Below are positions 1 to 7,962 of a DNA stretch of 64,000 nucleotides, one piece after another. The position numbers and the translations under genes are program-made. The stretch lies in assembly GCF_044005705.1 (NCBI RefSeq), contig NZ_JBIPKE010000016.1, forward strand, positions 62,001 to 126,000. Reading direction: 5' to 3'. Within the stretch, counting starts at the first letter, position 1; every line of letters starts with the position of its first letter. The notes under the pieces were generated by a model. It was not told the origin of the DNA and searched no databases. It saw only the letters and a list, made by a program, of their open reading frames with translations. The stretch comes from Marinoscillum luteum (GTDB lineage: Bacteria > Bacteroidota > Bacteroidia > Cytophagales > Cyclobacteriaceae).

Positions 1-474
1 ATTATAATCTATGGCCACTTCCTCAGCTGTGAGGCCCATACTCAGATAATACTCAGGGTTGTTTTCAGCAATTTTCCAGTTGAGGGCGGTCTTGTACCCA
101 AGCATGGGCACCAAAGACATGGACTCTGTACCTCCAGCAATAATACAATCGGCTGTACCTGAGTGTACCCTGGCGCAAGCCAGATGAATGGCTTCCAGCC
201 CTGATCCACAATATCGGTTAATGATCATACCGGGCACTTCCACCGGAAGCGACAACAGAGAAATCATCCTTCCCATCTGCATGCCTTGCTCCGCTTCCGG
301 GATGGCATTGCCCACAATCAGGTCATCTACCCTTTTAGGATCAAATCCTTCAATCGAATTCACCAGATGTTTGATCACATCAGCCGCCAGATCATCGGGT
401 CTGTAAAATCTGAAGCCTCCTTTTTTGGCTCGTCCTACGGCTGATCTATATCCTGCTACTATATATGCATCCAT
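1..474 (-). CDS. fadA: Acetyl-CoA acyltransferase (thiolase), 3' end beyond window
   Basis: N-terminal 158 codons of a thiolase; the rest lies left of the window. Thiolases cleave 3-ketoacyl-CoA with CoA in the last step of beta-oxidation. The start is the ATG at 474. The nucleophilic cysteine sits at about residue 89 in the motif NRYCGSGLEA, followed by the GGTESMS segment typical of the family. It lies 38 bp downstream of the fused hydroxyacyl-CoA dehydrogenase/enoyl-CoA hydratase gene on the same strand, so the two together supply the hydratase, dehydrogenase and thiolase steps, probably as one transcript under the MarR regulator at 2896-3369. Family is clear; the substrate chain length cannot be read from the sequence. 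A biosynthetic acetoacetyl-CoA thiolase is less likely given the neighbour. Confidence 0.93.
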   Translation of the reverse strand, partial: MDAYIVAGYRSAVGRAKKGGFRFYRPDDLAADVIKHLVNSIEGFDPKRVDDLIVGNAIPEAEQGMQMGRMISLLSLPVEVPGMIINRYCGSGLEAIHLACARVHSGTADCIIAGGTESMSLVPMLGYKTALNWKIAENNPEYYLSMGLTAEEVAIDYN

Positions 475-512
475 TTTATTAGTGTTTTTGGTCTTGAATA
501 ATGTTGTGTTTT

Positions 513-2912
513 CTAATTGCGAAGTGGTTTTCCTTTGAACAAAATACTCTGAATGCGCTCCAAAGTCTTTTGCTCCCCACACAAACTCAGAAAAGCTTCA
601 CGCTCCAGATCAAGCAGATACTTCTCTGAAACAAGCGTAGGCGCCGAAAGGTCCCCCCCGCTCATCACCCAAGCCAGTTTTTTCGCAATTTTTGCATCGT
701 GTTCGGAAATATAAGCTCCATACTTCATGCCTGTGATGCCGGCCTCAAACATTGCCATGCTGGTACGTCCGTGAACTTTGATATCGGTTCGTTCTTTGGG
801 CTGGGTATAGCCCGCATCGGCCAGTTCGAGTACTCGCTCTTTGGCATCAGCCAACAACCTCGCTCTGTTAAGGGTAATCCGATCTGCAACAGTCAATATG
901 TCCATCGCTCTGGCCTCATGCGCTGAAGTAGCCACCTTGGCGGTTGCGATATTCATAAAGTACTCCTGCAAAATGTTCAACTCTGGGTCATTAGGCATGA
1001 ACTTGTCCGAAGCCCGTAAGGTCAACTCCTTGGTACCACCTCCGCCTGGAATCAAGCCAACACCCACTTCCACCAAACCAATATAGGTTTCAGCGTGGGC
1101 CTGAATGGCATCACAATGAAGCGAAAGCTCACAACCTCCGCCCAGCGCCAGACCGGAAGTAGCTGACACCACAGGAACGGTGGAGAACCTGGCCCGGGTC
1201 ATGGTGTTCTGAAACTGACGAATCATCATGTCGATCTCATCAAATTCCTGATCTACCGCAAACATGAACAACATTGCGAGGTTGGCTCCGGCAGAAAAAT
1301 TCTGGCCCTCATTGCCTACTACCACTCCACGAAAATCTTTTTCGGCCATGGTAATCGCCGTGTTGATTCCTTCGATGACTTCCGCGCCAATAGAATTCAT
1401 TTTGGTATGAAATTCCACATTCAGCACACCATCTCCTATGTCGTAAATAGTAGCACCGTCATTTTCCCAAACGACGTTATTTTCTTTGAAGGCATCCAAA
1501 TAAATAAAGCCTTCGGTACCCGGAACTACTTTATAAGATTTCGAAGGAATGTCATAATAATGCTTCTTGCCATTTTCATACTTGTAGAAAGACTGATGGC
1601 CGGCAGCCAGCAACTCATCTACCCAGGGAGCAGGTGCCAGATTCTTTTTTTTCATCTGATCCACACAATCTTTCAGACCCATGGCATCCCATGACTCAAA
1701 CGGACCGAGCTCCCAACCAAACCCTGCAGCTACAGCCTGATCAATACGATAAAGCTCATCTGCAACCTCGGGTATGCGCACGGTACAATACCTGAAAAGA
1801 TCGAAGAACGTGGCTCTGTAGAAATCTCCTTCTCGGCCTTCCTCATTGATGACAATTTTGAGTCTTTTCTTGAGGTCTTCCTCGTTTTTAGTTTTATCCA
1901 GTACGTCTAGTTTCACCTTGGCCTTCTGCTCGTATTCAAAAGTCTCCAGGTTCAGTTCCAGAATTTCTTTGTTCCCATTCTCTACTACTTTCTTATAGTA
2001 GCCTTGTTTCGTTTTATCTCCCCACCATTTTCGATCGTAAAGTTCCTGTACAATCTTGGGCAGTTTGAACATTTCTCTGGATTCATCATGAGGCAGGCCC
2101 TCATACAATCCTGCGGCAACTTTCACGGCCGTATCCAGACCTACCACATCCATGGTTCTGAAAGTGGCCGACTTGGCCCGACCGATGACTGGTCCAGTGA
2201 GTTTATCCACTTCATTTACAGTCAGGCCCATTTTCTGGATGGTATGCATACCCGACATGATAGCATAAATCCCGATTCTGTTAGCTATGAATGCTGGAGT
2301 ATCCTTACACAGCACCGTCTCCTTGCCGAGGAAAAGATCCCCATAGTGCAAAAAGAAATCAACGATTTTCGGATCTGTTTTCTTGGTGGGTATGATCTCA
2401 AGCAGCTTGAGATATCTTGGCGGGTTGAAAAAGTGTGTTCCACAGAAGTGTTTCTGAAAATCTTCACTTCGCCCTTCCAGCATAAAGTTGATAGGAATAC
2501 CCGAGGTATTGGAAGAAATCAAAGTCCCTGGCTTTCTGTACAGCTCTACTTTTTCAAACAGAGATTTCTTGATTTCGAGGTTTTCCACCACGGCTTCAAG
2601 CACCCAGTCGTAATCTTTGATTTTCGATAAATCGTCATCAAAATTTCCGGTGGTGATAAGGCTCGCTTTCTCCTGATGGTAAAGGGGTGAAGGCTTTGAG
2701 CTGATGGCTGTTTGTAAAGATGTATTGACGATACGGTTCTTTACGTGGGGTGAATCAAGCGTAAGTCCTTTTGCTTTTTCCTGATCTGTAAGTTCCTTTG
2801 GGGCAATATCCAAAAGTAGGACTTCCAGACCGATGTTGGCAAAATGGCAGGCAATGCGGGATCCCATAATTCCCGAGCCCAATACTACTGCTTTCTTAAT
2901 GGTTCGTTTCAT
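513..2912 (-). CDS. fadN: Fused 3-hydroxyacyl-CoA dehydrogenase / enoyl-CoA hydratase
   Basis: Bifunctional beta-oxidation enzyme of 799 residues. The N-terminal half is an NAD-dependent 3-hydroxyacyl-CoA dehydrogenase: the Rossmann motif GSGIMG is at residues 12-17 and the segment KDTPAFIANRIG marks the start of its C-terminal helical domain. The C-terminal third is a crotonase fold with NFSAGANL (oxyanion hole) and both catalytic glutamates, in GGGCEL and in VEVGVGLIPGGGG. The dehydrogenase-first order matches Bacillus FadN rather than E. coli FadB, which has the hydratase first. The ATG at 2912 lies inside the end of the MarR gene (17-nt overlap), which suggests translational coupling. Thiolase follows after 38 bp. 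Likely cytoplasmic and repressed by the MarR protein in the absence of acyl-CoA; the ligand is an inference. Confidence 0.93.
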   Translation of the reverse strand: MKRTIKKAVVLGSGIMGSRIACHFANIGLEVLLLDIAPKELTDQEKAKGLTLDSPHVKNRIVNTSLQTAISSKPSPLYHQEKASLITTGNFDDDLSKIKDYDWVLEAVVENLEIKKSLFEKVELYRKPGTLISSNTSGIPINFMLEGRSEDFQKHFCGTHFFNPPRYLKLLEIIPTKKTDPKIVDFFLHYGDLFLGKETVLCKDTPAFIANRIGIYAIMSGMHTIQKMGLTVNEVDKLTGPVIGRAKSATFRTMDVVGLDTAVKVAAGLYEGLPHDESREMFKLPKIVQELYDRKWWGDKTKQGYYKKVVENGNKEILELNLETFEYEQKAKVKLDVLDKTKNEEDLKKRLKIVINEEGREGDFYRATFFDLFRYCTVRIPEVADELYRIDQAVAAGFGWELGPFESWDAMGLKDCVDQMKKKNLAPAPWVDELLAAGHQSFYKYENGKKHYYDIPSKSYKVVPGTEGFIYLDAFKENNVVWENDGATIYDIGDGVLNVEFHTKMNSIGAEVIEGINTAITMAEKDFRGVVVGNEGQNFSAGANLAMLFMFAVDQEFDEIDMMIRQFQNTMTRARFSTVPVVSATSGLALGGGCELSLHCDAIQAHAETYIGLVEVGVGLIPGGGGTKELTLRASDKFMPNDPELNILQEYFMNIATAKVATSAHEARAMDILTVADRITLNRARLLADAKERVLELADAGYTQPKERTDIKVHGRTSMAMFEAGITGMKYGAYISEHDAKIAKKLAWVMSGGDLSAPTLVSEKYLLDLEREAFLSLCGEQKTLERIQSILFKGKPLRN

Positions 2913-3369
2913 AAATGAAGGCTTCTGCTAGTTTATCAAATAGGTTTTTGTCGTCTATGAGCTGGGTGACTGAGCGGGTCACTTCTATGAACGTGCGGAT
3001 ATCCTGCTCAGGTACCAGTTCTCTCAGTTTTGTATTAAATTCTTTTACCGCTTTTCTCGAAAACTCTCTTTTTTCCTTGCCAAGATCCGTCAGAAAAATC
3101 CTGACTGAGCGACCGTCGTTTGGATCCTGTTCGCGATAGATCCACTTCTTTTCTTCCATGGTTTTGAGCATCCTTGTGAGCGAGCGTGCTTCGAGCCCCA
3201 TAAGCGGCGCAATTTTGGTGGCGGGTGTTCCGAGTTCTACATCGATATTGAGCAAGACGAATCCTGTAGATGCAGTAACATCAAAAGGGGCTCCGTATTG
3301 GTTATACATCCTGGAAATCGCATGCCAGGCCACTTTTATATTATAATCTACGGTATCTTCTCTTTTCAT
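2896..3369 (-). CDS. MarR-family transcriptional regulator
   Basis: A 157-residue winged-helix regulator. It shows the MarR pattern of an N-terminal dimerisation helix, a central wHTH (about residues 45-90, including TPATKIAPLMGLEARSLTRM) and a beta-wing with the DPNDGRSVRIFLTDLG signature. I chose the ATG at 3369; the reading frame extends to a TTG at 3390, but the MarR fold starts after the ATG. Its 3' end overlaps the fadN start by 17 nt, so it is the first gene of the beta-oxidation operon. A 12-bp palindrome at 3408-3419 in front of the gene is a plausible autoregulatory operator. By analogy with other MarR-type fatty-acid degradation regulators it probably responds to a fatty acid or acyl-CoA; that is inference from context. 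Confidence 0.9.
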   Translation of the reverse strand: MKREDTVDYNIKVAWHAISRMYNQYGAPFDVTASTGFVLLNIDVELGTPATKIAPLMGLEARSLTRMLKTMEEKKWIYREQDPNDGRSVRIFLTDLGKEKREFSRKAVKEFNTKLRELVPEQDIRTFIEVTRSVTQLIDDKNLFDKLAEAFIYETNH

Positions 3370-3407
3370 TCTCGTAAGGGTAATAACCAAAGATAGCTAA
3401 AATATGT

Positions 3408-3419
3408 TATGCATGCATA
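3408..3419. promoter_or_regulatory. 12-bp palindrome, candidate MarR operator
   Basis: TATGCATGCATA is a perfect palindrome in the 93-bp divergent gap between the MarR gene (minus) and the CxxC-protein gene (plus), 39-50 bp upstream of the chosen MarR start. Size, symmetry and position fit a MarR dimer site that could control both directions. No second copy was seen in the window. Confidence 0.4.
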
Positions 3420-3462
3420 CTATTTTTAGGATTGTGATGCCGCAATATTTAGATTTGATTAC

Positions 3463-4032
3463 ATGGATCAGGAGAACAAGCACCTAGTTAATATTCCCAG
3501 CTCATTTTATTCATTCAAAGAAGAAGGCCCATTTCAGCATTGTGTGGAGTGCGACCGATTTCTGTTGGATGAGTCTTGCGACTATGTGATAGAAAAAGCC
3601 ATCCGCAACTATCCGGGCTACAAGGCAAGTGATGTCATTTTTGATTATGCCATCTGTATGGATTGCGCGATGGAAATACAAAAAGGTCTCTCGGCAGAGT
3701 CAATGCGCAAGATTCAGGAATTTATGCAGGAGCATCTGCACCAAAATATGACCATGAGGGAACCTGCAGCTGATCCCGATTCGTATACGGAGCATTGCCT
3801 CGTGAGCCATCGTCCTGTAGCTGAATGTGAAGAGTTTCAGATTTTTGCTTATTGTCGTGGTAATAAGGTCAATTTACAAATGCCACCATATATGATTTCC
3901 GGTCAGGTGCTGGATCAAATTTCGGAATTACTTTCTCCGGAAACCAGAGATGAACTGGATGGTTTTTTCAATAAGCACTTTGCTCCTGATCCAAGCTTAA
4001 TGGAGCCCACTCCGCGGCTGGTCCTTATTTAA
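3463..4032 (+). CDS. Uncharacterised CxxC protein, possibly zinc-binding
   Basis: A 189-residue protein I do not recognise. It has two CxxC pairs, Cys27/Cys30 and Cys65/Cys68, spaced like a treble-clef or zinc-ribbon metal site, plus further cysteines at 39, 112, 122 and 131. No signal peptide or membrane segment is visible, so it is probably cytoplasmic. The C-terminal part (about 140-175) is helical and acidic. It is transcribed away from the MarR/fadN operon and shares its promoter gap; it ends by overlapping the convergent TPR gene by 4 nt. A structural zinc site is inferred only from cysteine spacing. Confidence 0.8.
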   Translation: MDQENKHLVNIPSSFYSFKEEGPFQHCVECDRFLLDESCDYVIEKAIRNYPGYKASDVIFDYAICMDCAMEIQKGLSAESMRKIQEFMQEHLHQNMTMREPAADPDSYTEHCLVSHRPVAECEEFQIFAYCRGNKVNLQMPPYMISGQVLDQISELLSPETRDELDGFFNKHFAPDPSLMEPTPRLVLI

Positions 4033-5849
4033 TTGGCTAAATCACCGCGAAGTTTTCTTATGCGCATTCTTGCCTCAGCGGCATGTCGGCTACCTGGGTA
4101 TTTTTTCAGAAACTCCTGATAGATGGACATGGCTTCCTGATCCTTGTGAAGATGATCGTGCAGGATTGTTGCCTTCCGAAAAAAAGCATCATCTCTTAAA
4201 ATATCATAGCTGTATTGCGTGATGATTTTATCCAGGTGGAGAATAGATGTCATATAATCTCCGGCCTCCAGTTCGAGTCTGGCCTGGAGCCAGTAGATCT
4301 CATCGGTAATACTGTGACCGGGATGCTGCTCCAAAATTTCATTCAATTTTGCTTTTGCCTGCTCAGATTTATTCATGAAAATCATCAGCTCCACAGATGC
4401 AAAATCTTTCATCACCTGATCGGTGGTATCAAAGACGGTGTTATCAGAAATCAGAAGACTCAAGGCAATGGCGTCATTGGCAATGGTACGTGTAGTGGCC
4501 AGTTTCAAAATATCCAGATGGCTTTTGGCCAGTGAGAAATTTCCTGTGAAATAATTCAGGCGTGCATTCCTCAGTTTCGCTTCATAAGCCAATGGAGATT
4601 CTTTATGGGCCTTCTCCACCTGAGAGTAGAGCAGGGTGGATTCCCAGGGCTGATCCGTGAGAAGATAAATATCTCCGAGATCCAGTTTCGATTCGGAAAT
4701 CAGAGAAGCCGGGCTGCGATTGTTGTGGATGATGGCATTCAAGAGGGTGATGGCCTGAGGTAATTCATTGAGATAGAAAGCATGAAGCAAGGCTTTATTT
4801 CGTAAGGCCTCCAAGGTAGTCGGATTAGGGCCCATTTCTTCATAAAGTTTTGCATATTCTTCGGCCAGATTTCTAATGGCTAGTCTATCCACAGGAAATT
4901 CGTTTTTTACTTTGTTTTCCTTGGACCTGATCAACAAGCGACGGGCCGGCGGGTAGTTATATGAATTGGGATAGGTATTAATCACATACTGATAAATGTC
5001 GATAGCATCCTGCCATGATTTATTGTCATAAGCAATCTGGGCAATCCGCATGCATTCGTTTCCGGGTTGTTGATTTCGCTTGTCCAGTGCGCGTCCCTGA
5101 ATAAATGCCGAATAGAAATCTTTTCTCTGAAGAAGTAGCCAAATAAGGAGATCCGAATAGAGTGTCTCATTAGGATTTCGCTGCGTTTTTTGAATGAGCG
5201 TTTGCTCAAGAAAATCCTGATCCTCTTCTTCTGTGAGAATATTCTGAAATAGGTTTTTCACATAAGTCAAATTCGCGGGGTTGCCCTCGGCATAGTTGAT
5301 GTATTCGCTGGTCATCTCGGGCTTGTTGTTCGTAAGGCGATGTATGGCTGCCATATCCAGCGCAAAAGAAGAGGGTCTGCCATTGGCCGCTCTTGCTTTT
5401 TCATAAAAAAAGATGGCTTCACGATAAAGCTGGCGAGAAGCCAGATTCTGGGCAATCGTGCTCAGCTGATACTGATTGTCAGCATATGATTTGATTAGCT
5501 CATTCAGAAATTTCTCTTTTTTATCGAATTCACCGGCATACTGGTAATAAAAAGCCAAATCGACCTGATACTGAAGATTGGATGGGTAAAATTTGAGCAC
5601 GCGCTGCAAATACCGCTCGGCTTCTTTCAATTCATTTGCATCGAGCATCAATTGCATATAATTCGCATGAATCAGCGGAATGGCCTGTTTTGTTTTTTCC
5701 AGGCCTTCATACATCAATTTGGCCTTATCGAATTCGCCCTGCTGAAAATATTCATTGGCCAATTTCGCATCGCTACTTTGGGCATGCACCCTGAGTTGCG
5801 GAATGAATAGTATTATTAGTAGAAAAGTTTTGAGGGTATGTTTCTTCAT
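4029..5849 (-). CDS. Exported tetratricopeptide repeat protein
   Basis: A 606-residue protein with an N-terminal signal peptide (ends near HAQ, residues 22-24), followed by serial TPR-type helix pairs along the whole length, for example NEYFQQGEFDKAKLMYEGL near the start and AMSIYQEFLKKYPGSRHAAEARMRI at the end. It is therefore a periplasmic or outer-membrane-associated scaffold of the kind found in Bacteroidetes envelope complexes; the partner is unknown. ATG at 5849, immediately next to the putative origin. Its orientation (minus) is co-directional with a fork leaving leftward. It overlaps the convergent CxxC gene by 4 nt at its 3' end. Confidence 0.87.
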   Translation of the reverse strand: MKKHTLKTFLLIILFIPQLRVHAQSSDAKLANEYFQQGEFDKAKLMYEGLEKTKQAIPLIHANYMQLMLDANELKEAERYLQRVLKFYPSNLQYQVDLAFYYQYAGEFDKKEKFLNELIKSYADNQYQLSTIAQNLASRQLYREAIFFYEKARAANGRPSSFALDMAAIHRLTNNKPEMTSEYINYAEGNPANLTYVKNLFQNILTEEEDQDFLEQTLIQKTQRNPNETLYSDLLIWLLLQRKDFYSAFIQGRALDKRNQQPGNECMRIAQIAYDNKSWQDAIDIYQYVINTYPNSYNYPPARRLLIRSKENKVKNEFPVDRLAIRNLAEEYAKLYEEMGPNPTTLEALRNKALLHAFYLNELPQAITLLNAIIHNNRSPASLISESKLDLGDIYLLTDQPWESTLLYSQVEKAHKESPLAYEAKLRNARLNYFTGNFSLAKSHLDILKLATTRTIANDAIALSLLISDNTVFDTTDQVMKDFASVELMIFMNKSEQAKAKLNEILEQHPGHSITDEIYWLQARLELEAGDYMTSILHLDKIITQYSYDILRDDAFFRKATILHDHLHKDQEAMSIYQEFLKKYPGSRHAAEARMRIRKLRGDLAN

Positions 5850-5880
5850 TTGATGACGTACCAGTTATCCACGTTAAGTT

Positions 5881-5935
5881 ATGTACTTAATAAGTATTAT
5901 ATAAGTTTTAAATAAAAGACTATTTCTATTATTAA
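5881..5935. other. AT-rich block, candidate DNA unwinding element
   Basis: 55 bp with 48 A/T bases, directly between the DnaA box at 5865 and the remaining box cluster at 5939-6240. Position and composition fit the duplex-unwinding element of an origin; no clear DnaA-trio array was seen. Confidence 0.5.
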
Positions 5936-6190
5936 GGCTGTGGAAATGTGGGGAAAAAAAGTTGATTTATTTAGGAGAGTTGTTTTTGTGTATAAGTAGG
6001 AGAAAGGGTCTTGGATTTCCACAGATTCGGTATGTCTTAAATGATTGAAAATAAGTAGGTTATAGAAGATGTGTAGATAAGTACCATGAGTTGGATGTTG
6101 AAAAGATTATGATGGACAGGTGTTGGTAGAAGAGTTGATAACTGTGGGTTTGTGAGAGTAGTGGAGGGAGTTATTGGTGTTAGAGCAAAG

Positions 6191-6210
6191 GAGTGTGAAT
6201 GAGTGTGAAT
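6191..6210 (+). repeat. Tandem 10-bp direct repeat in origin region
   Basis: GAGTGTGAAT occurs twice in tandem. A second short repeat in the same region is ATAAGTAGG at 5992-6000 and 6051-6059. Both lie between DnaA boxes and could be binding sites of an origin regulator; nothing more can be said from sequence. Confidence 0.5.
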
Positions 6211-6255
6211 GGTTAAATGTTAAACACAGAATTGTCCACATCATTTGTAGGTTAT

Positions 6256-7962
6256 TCAGAAGGAATAATTGAGTTCAATGTCCCAATTGGCTCTTAGTGT
6301 GGTCTCTTCTTTGAAGTAAATGACGGACTCTGGTTCGGTGTTCGTAAGTATATTTCCGGGTGACCATTGACCATCGTTGTTCGAATCAACCAATACTCTT
6401 ACCCAATAATTACCTGGTGGTATTTCTGTAAATACACACTCGGTGCATGAGCGGATGCTTTTGACTGGAGTTTGTTTATTGATGATCTGGACGAAATATG
6501 AGGGTGCAGTGGTGGCGAGCTTAACACGTATGATTCCTACGTTTTCGTTTTTTCCAAATTTGTAGTTCTGCGTGATGTTCACGGATGTGTCTTGTTCACA
6601 GGAGACAAACGATTGTGGGGTGATAGAGAGGGTGAACTGATCTTTACTGATTGATGCTATTTTTTGATTGATGGACGCTTGTACAGAGTCCAGTGCGGTA
6701 CTGTCCAGCGGGTGGTTAGTAAGATAGTGTGTGAGACTGTCTCTGAAATGCGCAGCGGTTAAATCAAGATTGAATGTGAGGGATGTGAAGTTATGGTTGA
6801 ATTGAACTTTCTGGGGCTTGAAATCCAGCGTGGTGATGGTGTCTATGGGAATAGATAGGAAATTGTCCTTTATAAGCTTGCTGGGCTTGTTGAATTCTAT
6901 GGTGTATCGCTGGTGAGGGAATACAGAGGTGTTGGATTTGGGGCTAAGTGTGACCTTGTATTCATCGGCTTTTCTGGTTGATTCTCTGAATTTTACATAT
7001 ACCGTATCCGTACGTTCATTTTTTAAACTATCTGTAACTGAGATGAACGTTTGCACACTGTCTATTACTGTTTCGGTTTTATAAACTCTTATGGTTTCTT
7101 TTTCACCAACAATAGTGCTTGGGAGGTATGTGGAGTCTGCTGTAGATAGGGTATAGTGGTTAATGGGTTTGGTATATCTGATTTCGAAGTATCTACCCGA
7201 TGGTCTGGCGGAGATGAGTTTGAGGTTAGCGGCATTAATGTTGACCATGGGAATGTGAAGACTGTCTGCACTGGTTTCAGTAAGACGAAGGGTGTCACTT
7301 AGAAAGCCATATTGTTCGGAGGCAGGATCAAATAGAAGGTTCTTATTGGCATCTTCAAAGGCCATGAGCCTGTATGGATTGGCTTTGATGTTTTGTATTT
7401 TGAAGGTGCCCTCATCAGTAGAGGTAGTGAAGTAGGTCGGTTTAATAGATTTGAAGTCTAGTGTATCTGAAAGTTTATAAAGGCCAATAGTGATTTTCTT
7501 CGGGATGGTACCGGTGAATAGATCCGCAACTGTACCAAATATGGATAGGGAATCAATATAATCTCCGGTACTAAAAGCGATGACGAGATTCTCTGCAGGG
7601 TTTCTTTCGGTGATGTCAGTAATGCCATCGAAGAAGTTGAGTGTATAGGTGGTGCTGTCTTCGAACGGCTCTTCGAAGTTGATCCAGATTGTTTGTTTTT
7701 TGACAAGGGTTTTATATTTCACTTCCGTAATGGGCGTGATGACCAGATTTTGTTTTAGTTTATCTGCATTGATGAATTCGTCAAATGTCATTTCTATGGA
7801 CTGTTCTTTGAACCGTAAGGATTGGTCAAGAGGCAATGACGAGATCAAAGAAGGAGGGATGGTGTCTTTTGGACCACCGGTGGGAGTTATTGGATTCGCA
7901 CAACTGTGTAGAAACAGATCCAGGACAATCATGATGATGAATATGGATAGTAGCTGTTTCAT
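6256..7962 (-). CDS. Lipoprotein with N-terminal bacterial Ig-like domain
   Basis: A 568-residue protein with a lipoprotein signal (lipid-modifiable Cys21 in LHSCANP). The segment after it, with PTGGPKDTIPPSLISSLPLDQS and MTFDEFINADKL, is the conserved opening of Bacteroidetes SbsA/Big_5 Ig-like lipoproteins; the rest is beta-rich with a CxxC (SCTECVF) near residue 495. Expected at the outer membrane or in the periplasm. Function unknown. Its stop overlaps nothing on the right, and its ATG at 7962 overlaps the end of the methyltransferase gene by 4 nt, so they are co-transcribed. The plus strand here is unusually G-rich for a minus-strand gene (for example 23 G and 6 C in 7201-7260), a sign of origin-proximal skew. 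Confidence 0.85.
   Translation of the reverse strand: MKQLLSIFIIMIVLDLFLHSCANPITPTGGPKDTIPPSLISSLPLDQSLRFKEQSIEMTFDEFINADKLKQNLVITPITEVKYKTLVKKQTIWINFEEPFEDSTTYTLNFFDGITDITERNPAENLVIAFSTGDYIDSLSIFGTVADLFTGTIPKKITIGLYKLSDTLDFKSIKPTYFTTSTDEGTFKIQNIKANPYRLMAFEDANKNLLFDPASEQYGFLSDTLRLTETSADSLHIPMVNINAANLKLISARPSGRYFEIRYTKPINHYTLSTADSTYLPSTIVGEKETIRVYKTETVIDSVQTFISVTDSLKNERTDTVYVKFRESTRKADEYKVTLSPKSNTSVFPHQRYTIEFNKPSKLIKDNFLSIPIDTITTLDFKPQKVQFNHNFTSLTFNLDLTAAHFRDSLTHYLTNHPLDSTALDSVQASINQKIASISKDQFTLSITPQSFVSCEQDTSVNITQNYKFGKNENVGIIRVKLATTAPSYFVQIINKQTPVKSIRSCTECVFTEIPPGNYWVRVLVDSNNDGQWSPGNILTNTEPESVIYFKEETTLRANWDIELNYSF

Larger units (their letters stand above)
5850..6255. other. oriC: Putative chromosomal replication origin (oriC)
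   Basis: A 406-bp gene-free region. DnaA boxes against TTATNCACA: exact on the minus strand at 5987-5995 (TTATACACA); one mismatch at 5865-5873 (TTATCCACG, plus), 6072-6080 (TTATCTACA, minus), 6220-6228 (TTAAACACA, plus) and 6232-6240 (TTGTCCACA, plus). A two-mismatch 9-mer ATTTCCACA occurs in inverted orientation at 5939-5947 (minus) and 6015-6023 (plus). The block 5881-5935 has 7 G/C in 55 bases. G:C counts are 60:65 in 5521-5820 and 93:16 in 5941-6240, a skew switch of the sign expected at an origin. mnmG (gidA) and two parS sites lie within 5 kb. Known: DnaA-box clusters with an AT-rich unwinding element and a skew minimum define bacterial origins. Inferred: that this one is active. Confidence 0.75.

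Noticed and set aside
2004..2630. 208-codon open frame on the plus strand
   Set aside because: Antisense shadow of fadN with no family features.
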